From assembly GCF_039541115.1 (NCBI RefSeq), contig NZ_BAABFP010000004.1:1-64000 (forward strand): a stretch of DNA of 64,000 bases, given 5' to 3'. A model generated the notes under the pieces. That model was not told the origin of the DNA and did not search any database. It saw only the letters and a list, made by a program, of their open reading frames with translations. Made by a program: the position numbers and the translations under genes. The stretch comes from Angustibacter luteus (lineage in GTDB: Bacteria; Actinomycetota; Actinomycetes; Actinomycetales; Angustibacteraceae). Positions 7,911 to 16,469 of this stretch are shown here, in pieces (within the stretch, counting starts at the first letter, position 1; every line of letters begins with the position of its first letter).

Positions 7911-10270
7911 CCGTCAGCCGTGCTCGCCGCACCGTCGTCGTCCACGCCCACGACGTCCTGCTCGGCGTCCGTGGCGTCGTCGCCGAAGGCGATGTCCCGG
8001 CGCTTGGTGATCGCGACCATCGTGATGATGATGATCACCGCGACCCCGGCGATGCCGTAGCGGATCGGCGCGCTGGCGTCCTTGCCGACGCTCAGCTGGA
8101 CGATGGCCGGTGCGATCAGCACCGCGACCAGGTTCATGACCTTGATCAGCGGGTTGATGGCCGGGCCGGCGGTGTCCTTGAACGGGTCGCCCACCGTGTC
8201 ACCGATGACGACGGCCGCGTGTGCCTCGGACCCCTTGCCGCCGTAGTGGCCGTCCTCGACGATCTTCTTCGCGTTGTCCCAGGCGCCACCGCTGTTGGCC
8301 AGCATGACGGCCATCAGGACGCCCGCGCCGATGGCTCCGGCGAGGTAGCCGGCGAGCGGCCCGACGCCGAGGCCGAAGCCGACGGCGATGGGTGCCATGG
8401 CCGCCAGCAGACCCGGCGTGGCGAGCTCACGCAGCGAGTCCCGGGTGCAGATGTCGACGACGCGCGCGTACTCGGGACGCTCCGTGCCCTCCATGATCCC
8501 GGGGTGCTCGCGGAACTGGCGACGGACCTCGAAGACGATGGCGCCCGCCGCGCGGGTCACCGCGTTGATGGCGAGCCCGGAGAACATGAAGACGACCGCG
8601 GCACCGAGGATCAGGCCGACCAGGGTGGACGGCGTCACGATCTCGTAGTTGAACGAGGCCACGACCGCTGCCTTGACCGGGCCGGTGATGCTGGCCTCGG
8701 CGGTCTCGCGGGCCACGTTGACGGCGTCCGTGTAGGAGCCGAACAGCGCGGTCGCCGCGAGCACCGCGGTCGCGATCGCGATGCCCTTGGTGATGGCCTT
8801 GGTGGTGTTGCCCACCGCGTCCAGCTCGGTGAGGATCTTGGCGCCCTCGCCGTCCACGTCGCCGGACATCTCCGCGATGCCCTGCGCGTTGTCGCTGACC
8901 GGGCCGAAGGTGTCCATCGCGACGATGACGCCGACCGTCGTGAGCAGGCCGCAGCCCGCCAGCGCGATTAGGAACAGCGACAGGATCACGGTGCTGCCGC
9001 CGAGCACGAAGGCCAGGTAGACCGCGCCCGCGATGATGACGGCGGTGTAGACGGCCGACTCGAGCCCGACGCCGAAGCCGGACAGGACCACGGTGGCCGC
9101 GCCGGTGAGCGAGGTGCGGGCGACGTCCTTGGTCGGGCGGTCCTCGGTACCGGTGAAGTACCCGGTCAGCCACAGGATGATGCCGGCCAGCACGATGCCC
9201 AGCGCCACGGCAGCCGTGGCCACCAGCCGCGGATCGCCCTGCAGCGCCTGGACCTGCTCGTTCGCGTTGGTCAGCTCGCCGAACGTGGCGGGCAGGTAGG
9301 CGAAGGCCGCGATCCCGCACAGCACGGCCGAGATGGCCGCCGAGATGTAGAAGCCGCGGTTGATCGCGGTCAGGCCGCTCTCGCCGCCGCGGGGCTTGAC
9401 GATGAACACGCCGAACACGGCGGTCAGCGCGCCCAGCGCCGGGACGATCAGCGGGAAGACCAGGCCGGCGTCGCCGAAGGCGGCCTTGCCGAGGATCAGC
9501 GCGGCGACCAGGGTCACGGCGTACGACTCGAACAGGTCGGCCGCCATACCCGCGCAGTCACCCACGTTGTCGCCCACGTTGTCCGCGATCGTCGCGGCGT
9601 TGCGCGGGTCGTCCTCGGGGATGTTCTGCTCGACCTTGCCGACCAGGTCGGCGCCGACGTCCGCGGCCTTGGTGAAGATGCCACCGCCGACGCGCATGAA
9701 CATCGCGAGCAGCGCGGCGCCGAAGCCGAAGCCCTCGAGCACCTTCGGCGCGTCACCCTTGTAGATCAGGACGACGATCGAGGCGCCCAGCAGGCCGAGG
9801 CCGACCGTGGCCATGCCGACCGTGCCGCCGGTGCGGATCGCGACCCGCATGCCACCGTCCCGGTCACCGTGGCGAGCGGCCTCGGCGACGCGCACGTTGG
9901 CGCGCACGGCCAGGGACATGCCCAGGTAGCCGATCGTCGCCGAGAACAGCGCGCCAAGGATGAAGAACCCGGAGCGGCCGAAGCGGACGCTGCTCGAGTC
10001 GGCCGGCAGTGCCAGGAGCAGGAAGAAGACGATCACCACGAACGCGGCGAGCGTCTTGAACTGCCGGGCGAGGTACGCCGAGGCGCCCTCCTGGACGGCT
10101 CGGCCGATCTCCTGCATCTTCTCGGTGCCGTCGGGCGCGGCGAGCACCTGCCGGCGGAACGCCGAGGCGACCAGCAGGGACAACACCCCGATCACCGCGA
10201 CGACGACGACGTAGGTCAGGTTGGCGCCGGAAATGGTGGCACCGTCAGCGGCCTGGCTCAGCCCGCGCAT
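7802..10270 (-). CDS. hppA: K+-insensitive pyrophosphate-energised proton pump
   Basis: 822 aa integral membrane pyrophosphatase with about 16 membrane segments; it couples PPi hydrolysis to H+ export. The PPi/Mg site includes the Asp-rich motif GDNVGDCAGMAADLFESY. Lys491 in GNTTKAITKG replaces the Ala of K+-dependent enzymes, which marks the K+-independent subclass. Beyond the conserved core there is an unusual acidic tail of about 65 residues (DDATDAEQD to AEERAVTR). ATG 10270 is chosen because AGGAGGA lies 5 bases upstream; an earlier in-frame start would add 22 atypical residues. A possible -10 (TACAGT, minus strand, 10363-10368) lies upstream. The gene ends in a strong hairpin. Confidence 0.96.
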   Translation of the reverse strand: MRGLSQAADGATISGANLTYVVVVAVIGVLSLLVASAFRRQVLAAPDGTEKMQEIGRAVQEGASAYLARQFKTLAAFVVIVFFLLLALPADSSSVRFGRSGFFILGALFSATIGYLGMSLAVRANVRVAEAARHGDRDGGMRVAIRTGGTVGMATVGLGLLGASIVVLIYKGDAPKVLEGFGFGAALLAMFMRVGGGIFTKAADVGADLVGKVEQNIPEDDPRNAATIADNVGDNVGDCAGMAADLFESYAVTLVAALILGKAAFGDAGLVFPLIVPALGALTAVFGVFIVKPRGGESGLTAINRGFYISAAISAVLCGIAAFAYLPATFGELTNANEQVQALQGDPRLVATAAVALGIVLAGIILWLTGYFTGTEDRPTKDVARTSLTGAATVVLSGFGVGLESAVYTAVIIAGAVYLAFVLGGSTVILSLFLIALAGCGLLTTVGVIVAMDTFGPVSDNAQGIAEMSGDVDGEGAKILTELDAVGNTTKAITKGIAIATAVLAATALFGSYTDAVNVARETAEASITGPVKAAVVASFNYEIVTPSTLVGLILGAAVVFMFSGLAINAVTRAAGAIVFEVRRQFREHPGIMEGTERPEYARVVDICTRDSLRELATPGLLAAMAPIAVGFGLGVGPLAGYLAGAIGAGVLMAVMLANSGGAWDNAKKIVEDGHYGGKGSEAHAAVVIGDTVGDPFKDTAGPAINPLIKVMNLVAVLIAPAIVQLSVGKDASAPIRYGIAGVAVIIIITMVAITKRRDIAFGDDATDAEQDVVGVDDDGAASTADGQAVRTDDAADDAGAEPGVADEAGEADDAEERAVTR

Positions 10271-10457
10271 TCGCGTCCTCCTAGACGTGGCGGACGTCCC
10301 CACGGCTGGTCGGGAAGGGCGCGCGTCACTTGGCACACCGACCGGGGGGACGTTCGTAGCGGACTGTATCGGTGCCCAGCAAGGCGCGGAAGGAAACCCA
10401 GGTCGCGGATCTGCAACGAACGCCTCTGCGCCGTCGGGCGGTGGGTCCGGTCACCGG

Positions 10458-10838
10458 TCAGCTCGCTGGTGGGTTCACCCAGGACAGACGCAGCACGCTC
10501 ACGCCGTCCTGCTGCTCGATGGCGGCGTCGTCGGTCAGCCCGGCCAGCACCGCCCAGGGGAGGTCGTCATCCGAGGTCCCGGTGGACGTCGGCACCGGCC
10601 AGACCCGCGCCACCAGGCTCGGGCCGCGGTCGTCGAGCTCCACCGTCAACGAGCCGTCCGGTCCGGCCGCCCGCAGCGCCAGCGCGCAGGCCTCCCCCAC
10701 GCCCTGCCGGACGGACTCGAGCTGGCCCTCCGGCCAGCCGGCCCGCCGAGCGACCGTCACCGCCACCAGCCGGGCCGTCCGCACGTGCGTCGGCAAGGCC
10801 CGGAAGGTCAGGCGAACGGTCCCCCTGCTGCCCCCCAC
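10458..10838 (-). CDS. RsbW/SpoIIAB-like ATP-binding anti-sigma regulatory protein
   Basis: 126 aa with a HATPase_c_2 (GHKL) fold. The N-box region is VRQGVGEACALALRAAG, where Glu-x-x-x-Ala replaces the usual EAxxNA. Proteins of this class bind a sigma factor or phosphorylate a STAS partner. It lies directly after the STAS gene (9 bp gap), so the two probably form an antagonist/anti-sigma pair. The G-boxes are weakly conserved, so kinase activity is uncertain. The GTG start at 10838 follows the end of the STAS gene. No sigma factor gene is adjacent, so the target is not identified. Confidence 0.75.
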   Translation of the reverse strand: MGGSRGTVRLTFRALPTHVRTARLVAVTVARRAGWPEGQLESVRQGVGEACALALRAAGPDGSLTVELDDRGPSLVARVWPVPTSTGTSDDDLPWAVLAGLTDDAAIEQQDGVSVLRLSWVNPPAS

Positions 10839-10847
10839 CTGCTCGGC

Positions 10848-11204
10848 TCAGCCCTCGGTATCGGTCGGGTGGGCCGCGAGCGCCTCGTCCACCGAGTCGT
10901 GGATGGCGAACACCTTGGTGAGCCCGGTGATCCGGAACACCTTGAGCACGCGCTCCTGCGAGCACACCAGGTGCAGCGAGCCCCCTTGGGTGCGCACGCG
11001 CTTGAGGCCACCGACGAGGACGCCGAGGCCGGTGGAGTCGAGGAACTCCACGCCCTGCATGTCGACGACCAGGTGATGGTGTCCCCCGGCGACGAGCGTG
11101 TTCAGCTGGTCGCGCAGTGCAGGAGCGCTGTAGACGTCGATCTCGCCACTGACCTCGACGATCATTCGCCCGCCCTGCTCGCGGGTGCCCACGGACAGAT
11201 CCAC
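10848..11204 (-). CDS. STAS-domain anti-sigma factor antagonist (RsbV/SpoIIAA type)
   Basis: 118 aa. Complete STAS domain; the phosphorylation motif is [10 protein letters not shown] with the Ser expected to be modified by an RsbW-type kinase. The GTG at 11204 is preferred to an upstream start because GGAGG lies 4 bases before it. It begins [12 protein letters not shown] and ends in an acidic tail. Together with the downstream ATPase it forms a partner-switching module. It is divergent from the helicase gene. Confidence 0.88.
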   Translation of the reverse strand: MDLSVGTREQGGRMIVEVSGEIDVYSAPALRDQLNTLVAGGHHHLVVDMQGVEFLDSTGLGVLVGGLKRVRTQGGSLHLVCSQERVLKVFRITGLTKVFAIHDSVDEALAAHPTDTEG

Positions 11205-11352
11205 AGTTCCTCCATTGCCCCTCGTCACTGCGCGCTATCTAACCACCGCATGGCGCTACCGAGAACCGTCCGGGGCCTGCCGTCTGCCACCTGGACGCCT
11301 CAACCACCCGTCTGCCGGCCGGTCCGTCGGTGCCGCGGGGGAGCATGGGCGC

Positions 11353-13683
11353 ATGTCCACCCCCGGCCAGCAGCCCAGCATGCTGGACGTGGTGCGGGCC
11401 AGTGGCTTGCGCGCGGACCGGGTGCGCCACATCGAGCACCTGGAGCGTCGGGCAGCTGAGTACGCCGACTGGCCGGACTGGGCGGACCCGCTCGTCGTGT
11501 CCGCGTTCCAGCTCGGCGGCGTGCTGCGTCCCTGGCGGCACCAGGTACAGGCCGCGGACCTCGTGCACGCCGGCCAGCACACGGTGCTGGCCACGGGCAC
11601 CGCGAGCGGCAAGTCGCTCGGCTACCTGCTGCCGGCGCTGACCGCGGTGCTGGACGACGCAGGCCGGGGACTCGCGGTCCGGCGGCCCACGGTGCTCTAC
11701 CTCGCTCCGACGAAGGCGCTGGCGGCCGACCAGCTGGCCCGGCTGGAGGCGCTGCAGCTGCCCGGGCTGCGCGCGGCGACCTATGACGGTGACACCGCCC
11801 CCGAGGAGCGGCGGTGGGTGCGGGACCACGCGTCGTTCGTGCTGACGAACCCGGACCTGCTGCACCACTCGCTGCTGCCCGGGCACGAGCGCTGGGCTCG
11901 GTTCCTGCGCGGCCTGCGGGTCGTGGTCGTCGACGAGAGCCACCACTACCGGGGAGTCTTCGGCTCGCACGTCGCCACCGTGCTCCGCCGGCTGCGGCGG
12001 GTGGCGGAGCGGTACGGGTCGGCACCGACCTTCGTGCTCGCCTCCGCCACGGTGTCGTCCCCGGCCGAGCACGCCAGTCGCCTGGTAGGCCTTCCCGTGC
12101 GGGCGGTGACGGACGACGCGTCGCCGCGCGGCCGCACGGACGTGGTGCTCTGGGAGCCGCCGCTGCTGCCCGGCGGCGGGGAGCACGAGGCACCGACCCG
12201 GCGCAGCGCGCAGGCCGAGACCGCCGACCTGCTCACGGACCTGACCTCGCGCGGCGTCCGGACGCTCGCGTTCGTCCGGTCCCGACGCGGGGTCGAGCAG
12301 GTCGCGGCCACGACCCGACGCCTGCTCGGCGAGGTCGATCCCGAGCTGGCCGACCGGGTGGCGGCCTACCGCGGCGGTTACCTGCCGGAGGAGCGGCGGG
12401 CACTGGAAGGGGACCTGCGCTCGGGACGGCTGCTGGGCCTTGCCGCCACGAACGCCCTCGAGCTCGGGGTGGACATCGCGGGCCTGGATGCCGTGCTGAT
12501 GGCCGGTTGGCCTGGCCGTCGGGCCTCGATGTGGCAGCAGGTCGGCCGGGCGGGCCGCGAGGGTCAGGACGCACTGGCGGTACTCGTCGCCGCTGACGAT
12601 CCCCTGGACACCTACCTGGTGCAGCACCCGGCGGCAGTGTTCGGGACGCCCCTGGAGGCGACGGTGCTGGACCCGGACAACCCCTACGTCCTGGCCCCGC
12701 ACCTGGCGGCCGCGGCCGCCGAGCTCCCGCTCACCGAGGACGACCTCGTGCTGTTCGGCCCGAGCGCCCGTGGCGTGCTGGACGTGCTGGTCGCTCAAGG
12801 GGTGCTGAGGCGGCGACCCGGAGGCTGGTTCTGGCCGCGATCCGACCGGGCGACCGCACGGACGGACCTGCGCGGGACCGGCGGCTCCACCGTGCGGGTG
12901 GTGGAGGAGGAGACCGGCCGGGTGCTCGGGACCGTGGACGCCGGCGCGGCCGATCGCACGGTGCACGACGGCTCCGTCTACGTGCACCAGGGCGACACCT
13001 TCGTGGTGCGCCGGCTGGACCTCGAGCAGCACCTGGCGCTGGTCGAGCGGTCGGCGCCGCCGTGGACGACGCACGCGCGCTCGCTGAGCGACGTGCGCCT
13101 GCTGGAGACGCTGCAGCGGCGAGAGTGGGGTGACGTCGAGGTCTGCTTCGGGGTCGTCCGGGTCACCTCGCAGGTGGTCTCGTTCCTGCGTCGGCGCCTG
13201 GTCACCGGCGAGGTGCTGGGCGAGCAGCCCCTCGACCTGCCGCCGCGCGACCTGGTGACCAAGGCGGTGTGGTGGCACACCTCGTCGCAGGCGCTGGCAG
13301 GGTGCGGACTCGAGGCGCCGGACGTGCCCGGCGCGTTGCACGCCGCCGAGCACGCGGCGATCGGCTTGCTGCCACTGCTGGCCACCTGCGACCGCTGGGA
13401 CGTCGGCGGCGTGTCCACCGCGCTGCACCCGGACACCGGGCGGCCCACCGTGGTCGTGCACGACGGCCACCCGGGGGGCGCCGGGTTCGCCGAGCGCGGG
13501 TTCGCCGTGATGCGCGACTGGATCCAGGCGACGCACGACGCGGTGCAGGGCTGCGCCTGCGAGACCGGCTGCCCGTCGTGCGTCCAGTCGCCGAAGTGCG
13601 GCAACGGGAACGAACCGCTGGACAAGCGGGGGGCGCTGCGAGTGCTCAGCATGCTGCTCAGGGCGTCCGCGGACGGTGGATGA
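11353..13683 (+). CDS. MrfA/YprA-type DEAD/DEAH-box helicase with DUF1998
   Basis: 776 aa superfamily 2 helicase. Walker A is TASGKS (Lys87), motif II is DESH (194-197), and the second RecA domain has QQVGRAGREG. The C-terminal DUF1998 region carries Cys734, 736, 740, 743 and 749 (CACETGCPSCVQSPKC), the metal-binding cluster of the MrfA family. The B. subtilis member works in mitomycin-C repair; M. tuberculosis Rv3649 has the same position next to the Tad genes. The start at ATG 11353 was chosen because the protein then begins MSTPGQQPSMLD, as in relatives; a longer reading frame upstream runs antisense into the STAS gene and is not credible. Confidence 0.92.
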   Translation: MSTPGQQPSMLDVVRASGLRADRVRHIEHLERRAAEYADWPDWADPLVVSAFQLGGVLRPWRHQVQAADLVHAGQHTVLATGTASGKSLGYLLPALTAVLDDAGRGLAVRRPTVLYLAPTKALAADQLARLEALQLPGLRAATYDGDTAPEERRWVRDHASFVLTNPDLLHHSLLPGHERWARFLRGLRVVVVDESHHYRGVFGSHVATVLRRLRRVAERYGSAPTFVLASATVSSPAEHASRLVGLPVRAVTDDASPRGRTDVVLWEPPLLPGGGEHEAPTRRSAQAETADLLTDLTSRGVRTLAFVRSRRGVEQVAATTRRLLGEVDPELADRVAAYRGGYLPEERRALEGDLRSGRLLGLAATNALELGVDIAGLDAVLMAGWPGRRASMWQQVGRAGREGQDALAVLVAADDPLDTYLVQHPAAVFGTPLEATVLDPDNPYVLAPHLAAAAAELPLTEDDLVLFGPSARGVLDVLVAQGVLRRRPGGWFWPRSDRATARTDLRGTGGSTVRVVEEETGRVLGTVDAGAADRTVHDGSVYVHQGDTFVVRRLDLEQHLALVERSAPPWTTHARSLSDVRLLETLQRREWGDVEVCFGVVRVTSQVVSFLRRRLVTGEVLGEQPLDLPPRDLVTKAVWWHTSSQALAGCGLEAPDVPGALHAAEHAAIGLLPLLATCDRWDVGGVSTALHPDTGRPTVVVHDGHPGGAGFAERGFAVMRDWIQATHDAVQGCACETGCPSCVQSPKCGNGNEPLDKRGALRVLSMLLRASADGG

Positions 13684-13776
13684 GGCTCGCAGAACGGGCC
13701 GAACCGGCTCGACCGCACTACTGTCGGCCGCGTACTGACGGTGGCAGGCGCCACGGAATCGACTCGGAGGACCCCC

Positions 13777-14259
13777 ATGCTCGTGCTCGGCATCATCCTG
13801 CTGGTCCTCGTGGCGGTGGTCGTCGTCGGCGTCGTCGCGAACGGATCCGCGCAGGACGTCGCTTTCAACACCTCGGTCGTGGACGTGACGACCCAGCCGG
13901 TGTGGGTCTTCCTGGCCGGCGCGATCGCGATGTTGGTGACGCTCATCGGGCTCTCGTTCATCCGCCGTGGCACGCGACGCCGCGTCGAGCGACGCCGGGA
14001 GATGAAGCGCCTGCGAAAGGTCGAGAAGGAGCACGTCAGCGGCCCGATCCCCGTCACCGAGACTGGCGCACAGCCCGCCACCGAGAAGGCCGGCAGCACC
14101 GAGACCCGCACGCCGGTGGTGGACGACCAGCCGGACCGCCAGCTGGTCCGCGAGCCCGGGCGGCAGTCCGTGGCACCGAGCTCCAGCACGCCGGAGACCA
14201 CGAGCACGCCGGAAACGACGGCCGCCACCGAGGACCCCGCCCGTCACCGCGAGGCCTGA
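13777..14259 (+). CDS. LapA-like two-helix membrane protein
   Basis: 160 aa. Two predicted membrane helices (about residues 2-22 and 45-65) are followed by a basic segment (RRGTRRRVERRREMKR) and a low-complexity Thr/Glu/Pro cytoplasmic tail. The topology resembles LapA-domain proteins, but the sequence match is loose and no function can be given. CGGAGG lies 6 bases before the ATG, and TACTGT near 13719 could be its -10. Its 3' end overlaps the end of the convergent TadE gene by 16 bp. Confidence 0.7.
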   Translation: MLVLGIILLVLVAVVVVGVVANGSAQDVAFNTSVVDVTTQPVWVFLAGAIAMLVTLIGLSFIRRGTRRRVERRREMKRLRKVEKEHVSGPIPVTETGAQPATEKAGSTETRTPVVDDQPDRQLVREPGRQSVAPSSSTPETTSTPETTAATEDPARHREA

Positions 14260-14951
14260 CCGGACGGTCCGGCCGCCGCGCTCGCGGACGCCAGCCCGAG
14301 TCGACCGACCGGACCGGGTGGCCGGACGGCGACCCTGACCTGCACCACCTGACCGGTCACCGCGCACCGCTGCAGGGCCGCGCCGTTCGCTCCGGCCACG
14401 GACCGCGCCCGCTCGCACGGGGCACCGGAGGAACGCGCTGCGGCCGCGCCGGCCAAGGCGGCAAGATCGGCCGCCACCACTGCGCGGTGCCGAGCCAGCA
14501 CCGCCACCGCGACGCCCCCGACGAGCAGGGCGAGCACGACGGCGACCAGGACTGTGGCAAGCACGAGGACCGTGGCGCTGCCCCCGTCCGCCGGCTGCTC
14601 CGGCTCGGCCCGCGCCCGGGCCTGCGTCATCACGGTGGGACCGATCCCGAGCAGGTGCACCGGACGGCGCACCACGACCGTGACCAGCCGGCCGCGGGTG
14701 AGAGTGACCCGCGAGGACGGTGAGGCGGAGGTCTCCCGGGCCGCCGCCAGCACGCGCGCGTCCGTCTCACCACGTGCGGCCAGCCGGGCACCGGCCCGAG
14801 CGGCATCCACGCAGGCCAGCTGCGCCAGCGCGACGTGCCCGACCCCGAGGACCGCGGCCAGGCCCAGCACCACGGCGGGTAAGGCGACAGCCAGCTCGGC
14901 CGTCGCACTCCCCTGGTCGTCCGCGCTCGGCGACCGCCCGGTCTCAGCCAC
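14244..14951 (-). CDS. Fused TadE-like minor pilin and Rv3654c-family TadE-like protein
   Basis: 235 aa. Two pilin-like modules in one reading frame. Module 1 (about 13-115) starts GSATAELAVALPAVVLGL, a TadE hydrophobic helix with Glu at position 5, and is followed by a periplasmic domain. Module 2 (about 122-235) starts GGSATVLVLATVLVAVVLAL, the Rv3654c type, which lacks the Glu. In most actinomycetes these are two adjacent genes; here no stop codon separates them. They are probably minor pilins or assembly subunits of the Tad pilus. The start overlaps the end of the DUF4244 pilin gene by 8 bp, so it is the last gene of the operon. Confidence 0.8.
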   Translation of the reverse strand: MAETGRSPSADDQGSATAELAVALPAVVLGLAAVLGVGHVALAQLACVDAARAGARLAARGETDARVLAAARETSASPSSRVTLTRGRLVTVVVRRPVHLLGIGPTVMTQARARAEPEQPADGGSATVLVLATVLVAVVLALLVGGVAVAVLARHRAVVAADLAALAGAAAARSSGAPCERARSVAGANGAALQRCAVTGQVVQVRVAVRPPGPVGRLGLASASAAAGPSGQASR

Positions 14952-15138
14952 CGAGCGCCAACGCCCGCTCGATGATCCCGGTCAGCAGCGCACGGACGGC
15001 CGAACCGCGCAGGATCGTCACCAGCAGCGCGGCGAACCCGCACGCCGCGAGGGTGCCGATCGCGTACTCCGCCGTCGTCATGCCGGCATCTGCGACCCGT
15101 CCGGTGATGCGTCGGCGCAGGCTCGTGCCTGTGGCCAT
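14944..15138 (-). CDS. DUF4244 protein, Flp-type major pilin
   Basis: 64 aa. Basic N-terminus, then GMTTAEYAIGTLAACGFAAL: the prepilin motif Gly|Met-Thr-Thr-Ala-Glu-Tyr with Glu at +5, followed by a hydrophobic helix. This is the actinobacterial counterpart of the Flp pilin (Rv3656c), probably cut after the Gly and polymerised into the Tad pilus. No prepilin peptidase (TadV) gene is seen in the window, so processing must come from elsewhere. GAGGAG lies upstream of the ATG at 15138. Confidence 0.88.
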   Translation of the reverse strand: MATGTSLRRRITGRVADAGMTTAEYAIGTLAACGFAALLVTILRGSAVRALLTGIIERALALGG

Positions 15139-15213
15139 GGTCGTGTTCCTCTCCTCGGTATCTCGTTGTCGCGCAGCGGTTGCCGCGCCACGTCGGCGAT
15201 CGGTCGAGCGCCG

Positions 15214-15783
15214 TCAGGGTGAGCTGAGCACCTGGTCGGCCAGGCCGAGAACCACCGGGGCCACGCCGAGCAGGACGAAGGCGGGAAGGACGGTGAGCCC
15301 GAGCGGCAGGACCAGCCGCACGCCCAGCCGACCCGAGGACAACCGCACTGCCGCCCGGCGTCTGGCCCGCTCGTCCGCGGCAGCCGAGCGGAGCAGCACC
15401 GCCGCCGAAGCGCCCGTGCGGTCTGCCAGGTCGAGCGCGCGGGCCAGCGGGGCCCACTGCGGTGTCGCCGCCGCGGTGCGTCGACCGGGAGCGGCGGCCA
15501 GCAAGGCGTGCCCGTCGAACTCGCTCCCCGCCACCGCCAGCGCAGCGCGCAGGGCCGAGCCCGTCGGCAGGCCGGCCTCGAGCGCAGCACACATCAGCTC
15601 GAGGACGATCGGGGCCGGGAGGCCGGCATCGCCGTCCGTCGCCGCCCGCCGCCCCGGCCTTCGTTCCGTTGCGCCAGTCCCGGGCACGGGAGACGACGGC
15701 AGCGCCGACCGCCCCTGCGGCGGCCAGGCCAGCAGGGTGGCCGTGACCAGGAGCGCACCGCCGAGCGCGCCCGGGTGCACCAT
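15214..15783 (-). CDS. tadC: TadC-like type II/IV secretion F-domain protein
   Basis: 189 aa inner-membrane platform protein. T2SSF domain with LELMCAALEAGLPTGSALRAAL near the N-terminus and two C-terminal membrane helices (VLPAFVLLGVAPVVLGLA). It acts with TadB as the base on which the CpaF ATPase works. ATG 15783 shares one base with the TadB stop (TGATG), which fixes the start; the longer reading frame upstream overlaps tadB. At under 200 residues it is short, as is usual for actinobacterial TadC. Confidence 0.85.
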   Translation of the reverse strand: MVHPGALGGALLVTATLLAWPPQGRSALPSSPVPGTGATERRPGRRAATDGDAGLPAPIVLELMCAALEAGLPTGSALRAALAVAGSEFDGHALLAAAPGRRTAAATPQWAPLARALDLADRTGASAAVLLRSAAADERARRRAAVRLSSGRLGVRLVLPLGLTVLPAFVLLGVAPVVLGLADQVLSSP

Positions 15784-16469
15784 CACGCCGCCCGCGCGAC
15801 GGCCCGCACCAGGCGGCGCATCCACCACCGGCTGAGCAGCAGCAGCACCGCGCCCAGCACAGCGCAGCAGCGCCCCAGATCGGTGCCCACCAGGACGTCC
15901 AGGGGTCGCGCCCCGATCAGCTCACCGAGCACCAGCCCACCCAGGGGCAGGACGGTGAGCAGGCGGGCGGTCGCCTGCGGACCGGCCAGCGCCGCCGCGA
16001 TGTCCGCCGACAACGCCTGCTCCTCGCGCAGGGTCGTGGCCACGCCGTCGAGGGCGTCGGCCAGCGGCGCTCCCGTGCGCTCGGCCAGCCGCCACGCCGC
16101 CCCGGCCGACCGGGCCGACTGGGCCGCCTCGGACCGGGCTGTCTTCGACCGGGCTGTCTTGGACTGGGCTGTCTTGGACCGGGCGGCGCGGTCCCACCAG
16201 ACCTGGGGGTCTGCGGATGGACCGGGCGACGGCAGGCCCAGCACGTCCAGCGCGGACAGCCAGGCACTGGTCGGCGCCGACCCGGCGCGCACCTGCGCGC
16301 TGATCATCTCGACGACGCTGAGCAGCAGCTCGGCAGTCACGCTGGCCTGCGGAACCCGACCGTCCGTGACATCGGGGGCAGCGCCGCCAGTGGCCGGGTG
16401 GAGCCGTCGCCGGGCCGGCCAGACCAGCACGGCGAGCCCCACCAGGATCGCGGTCGTCGTCGCGGTCAC
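15783..16469 (-). CDS. tadB: TadB-like pilus assembly platform protein
   Basis: 228 aa. N-terminal hydrophobic helix (TAILVGLAVLVWPA), a T2SSF domain (about 60-185) and C-terminal helices. The GTG start at 16469 overlaps the cpaF stop as GTGA. Between residues about 95 and 116 there is a repetitive insert of the form R-S-K-T-A, coded by 15-bp tandem repeats (16132-16194), just ahead of the F-domain motif AAWRLAERTGAPLADAL. The insert is probably a flexible cytoplasmic stretch that expanded by slippage. Confidence 0.84.
   Translation of the reverse strand: MTATTTAILVGLAVLVWPARRRLHPATGGAAPDVTDGRVPQASVTAELLLSVVEMISAQVRAGSAPTSAWLSALDVLGLPSPGPSADPQVWWDRAARSKTAQSKTARSKTARSEAAQSARSAGAAWRLAERTGAPLADALDGVATTLREEQALSADIAAALAGPQATARLLTVLPLGGLVLGELIGARPLDVLVGTDLGRCCAVLGAVLLLLSRWWMRRLVRAVARAA
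16132..16194. repeat. 15-bp tandem repeat inside tadB
   Basis: About four units of the type GACCGGGCTGTCTTG with small variations. The unit is a multiple of three, so the frame is kept. It codes for the SKTAR/SKTAQ peptide repeats. Confidence 0.85.

Noticed and set aside
5636-8971. Plus-strand frame of about 1100 codons
   Set aside because: Runs antisense through the methyltransferase, CGNR and hppA genes; composition typical of a GC-rich shadow frame.
11239-14418. Minus-strand frame of about 1060 codons opposite the helicase
   Set aside because: Shadow of the helicase and LapA-like genes, Arg/His/Gln-rich, no domain.
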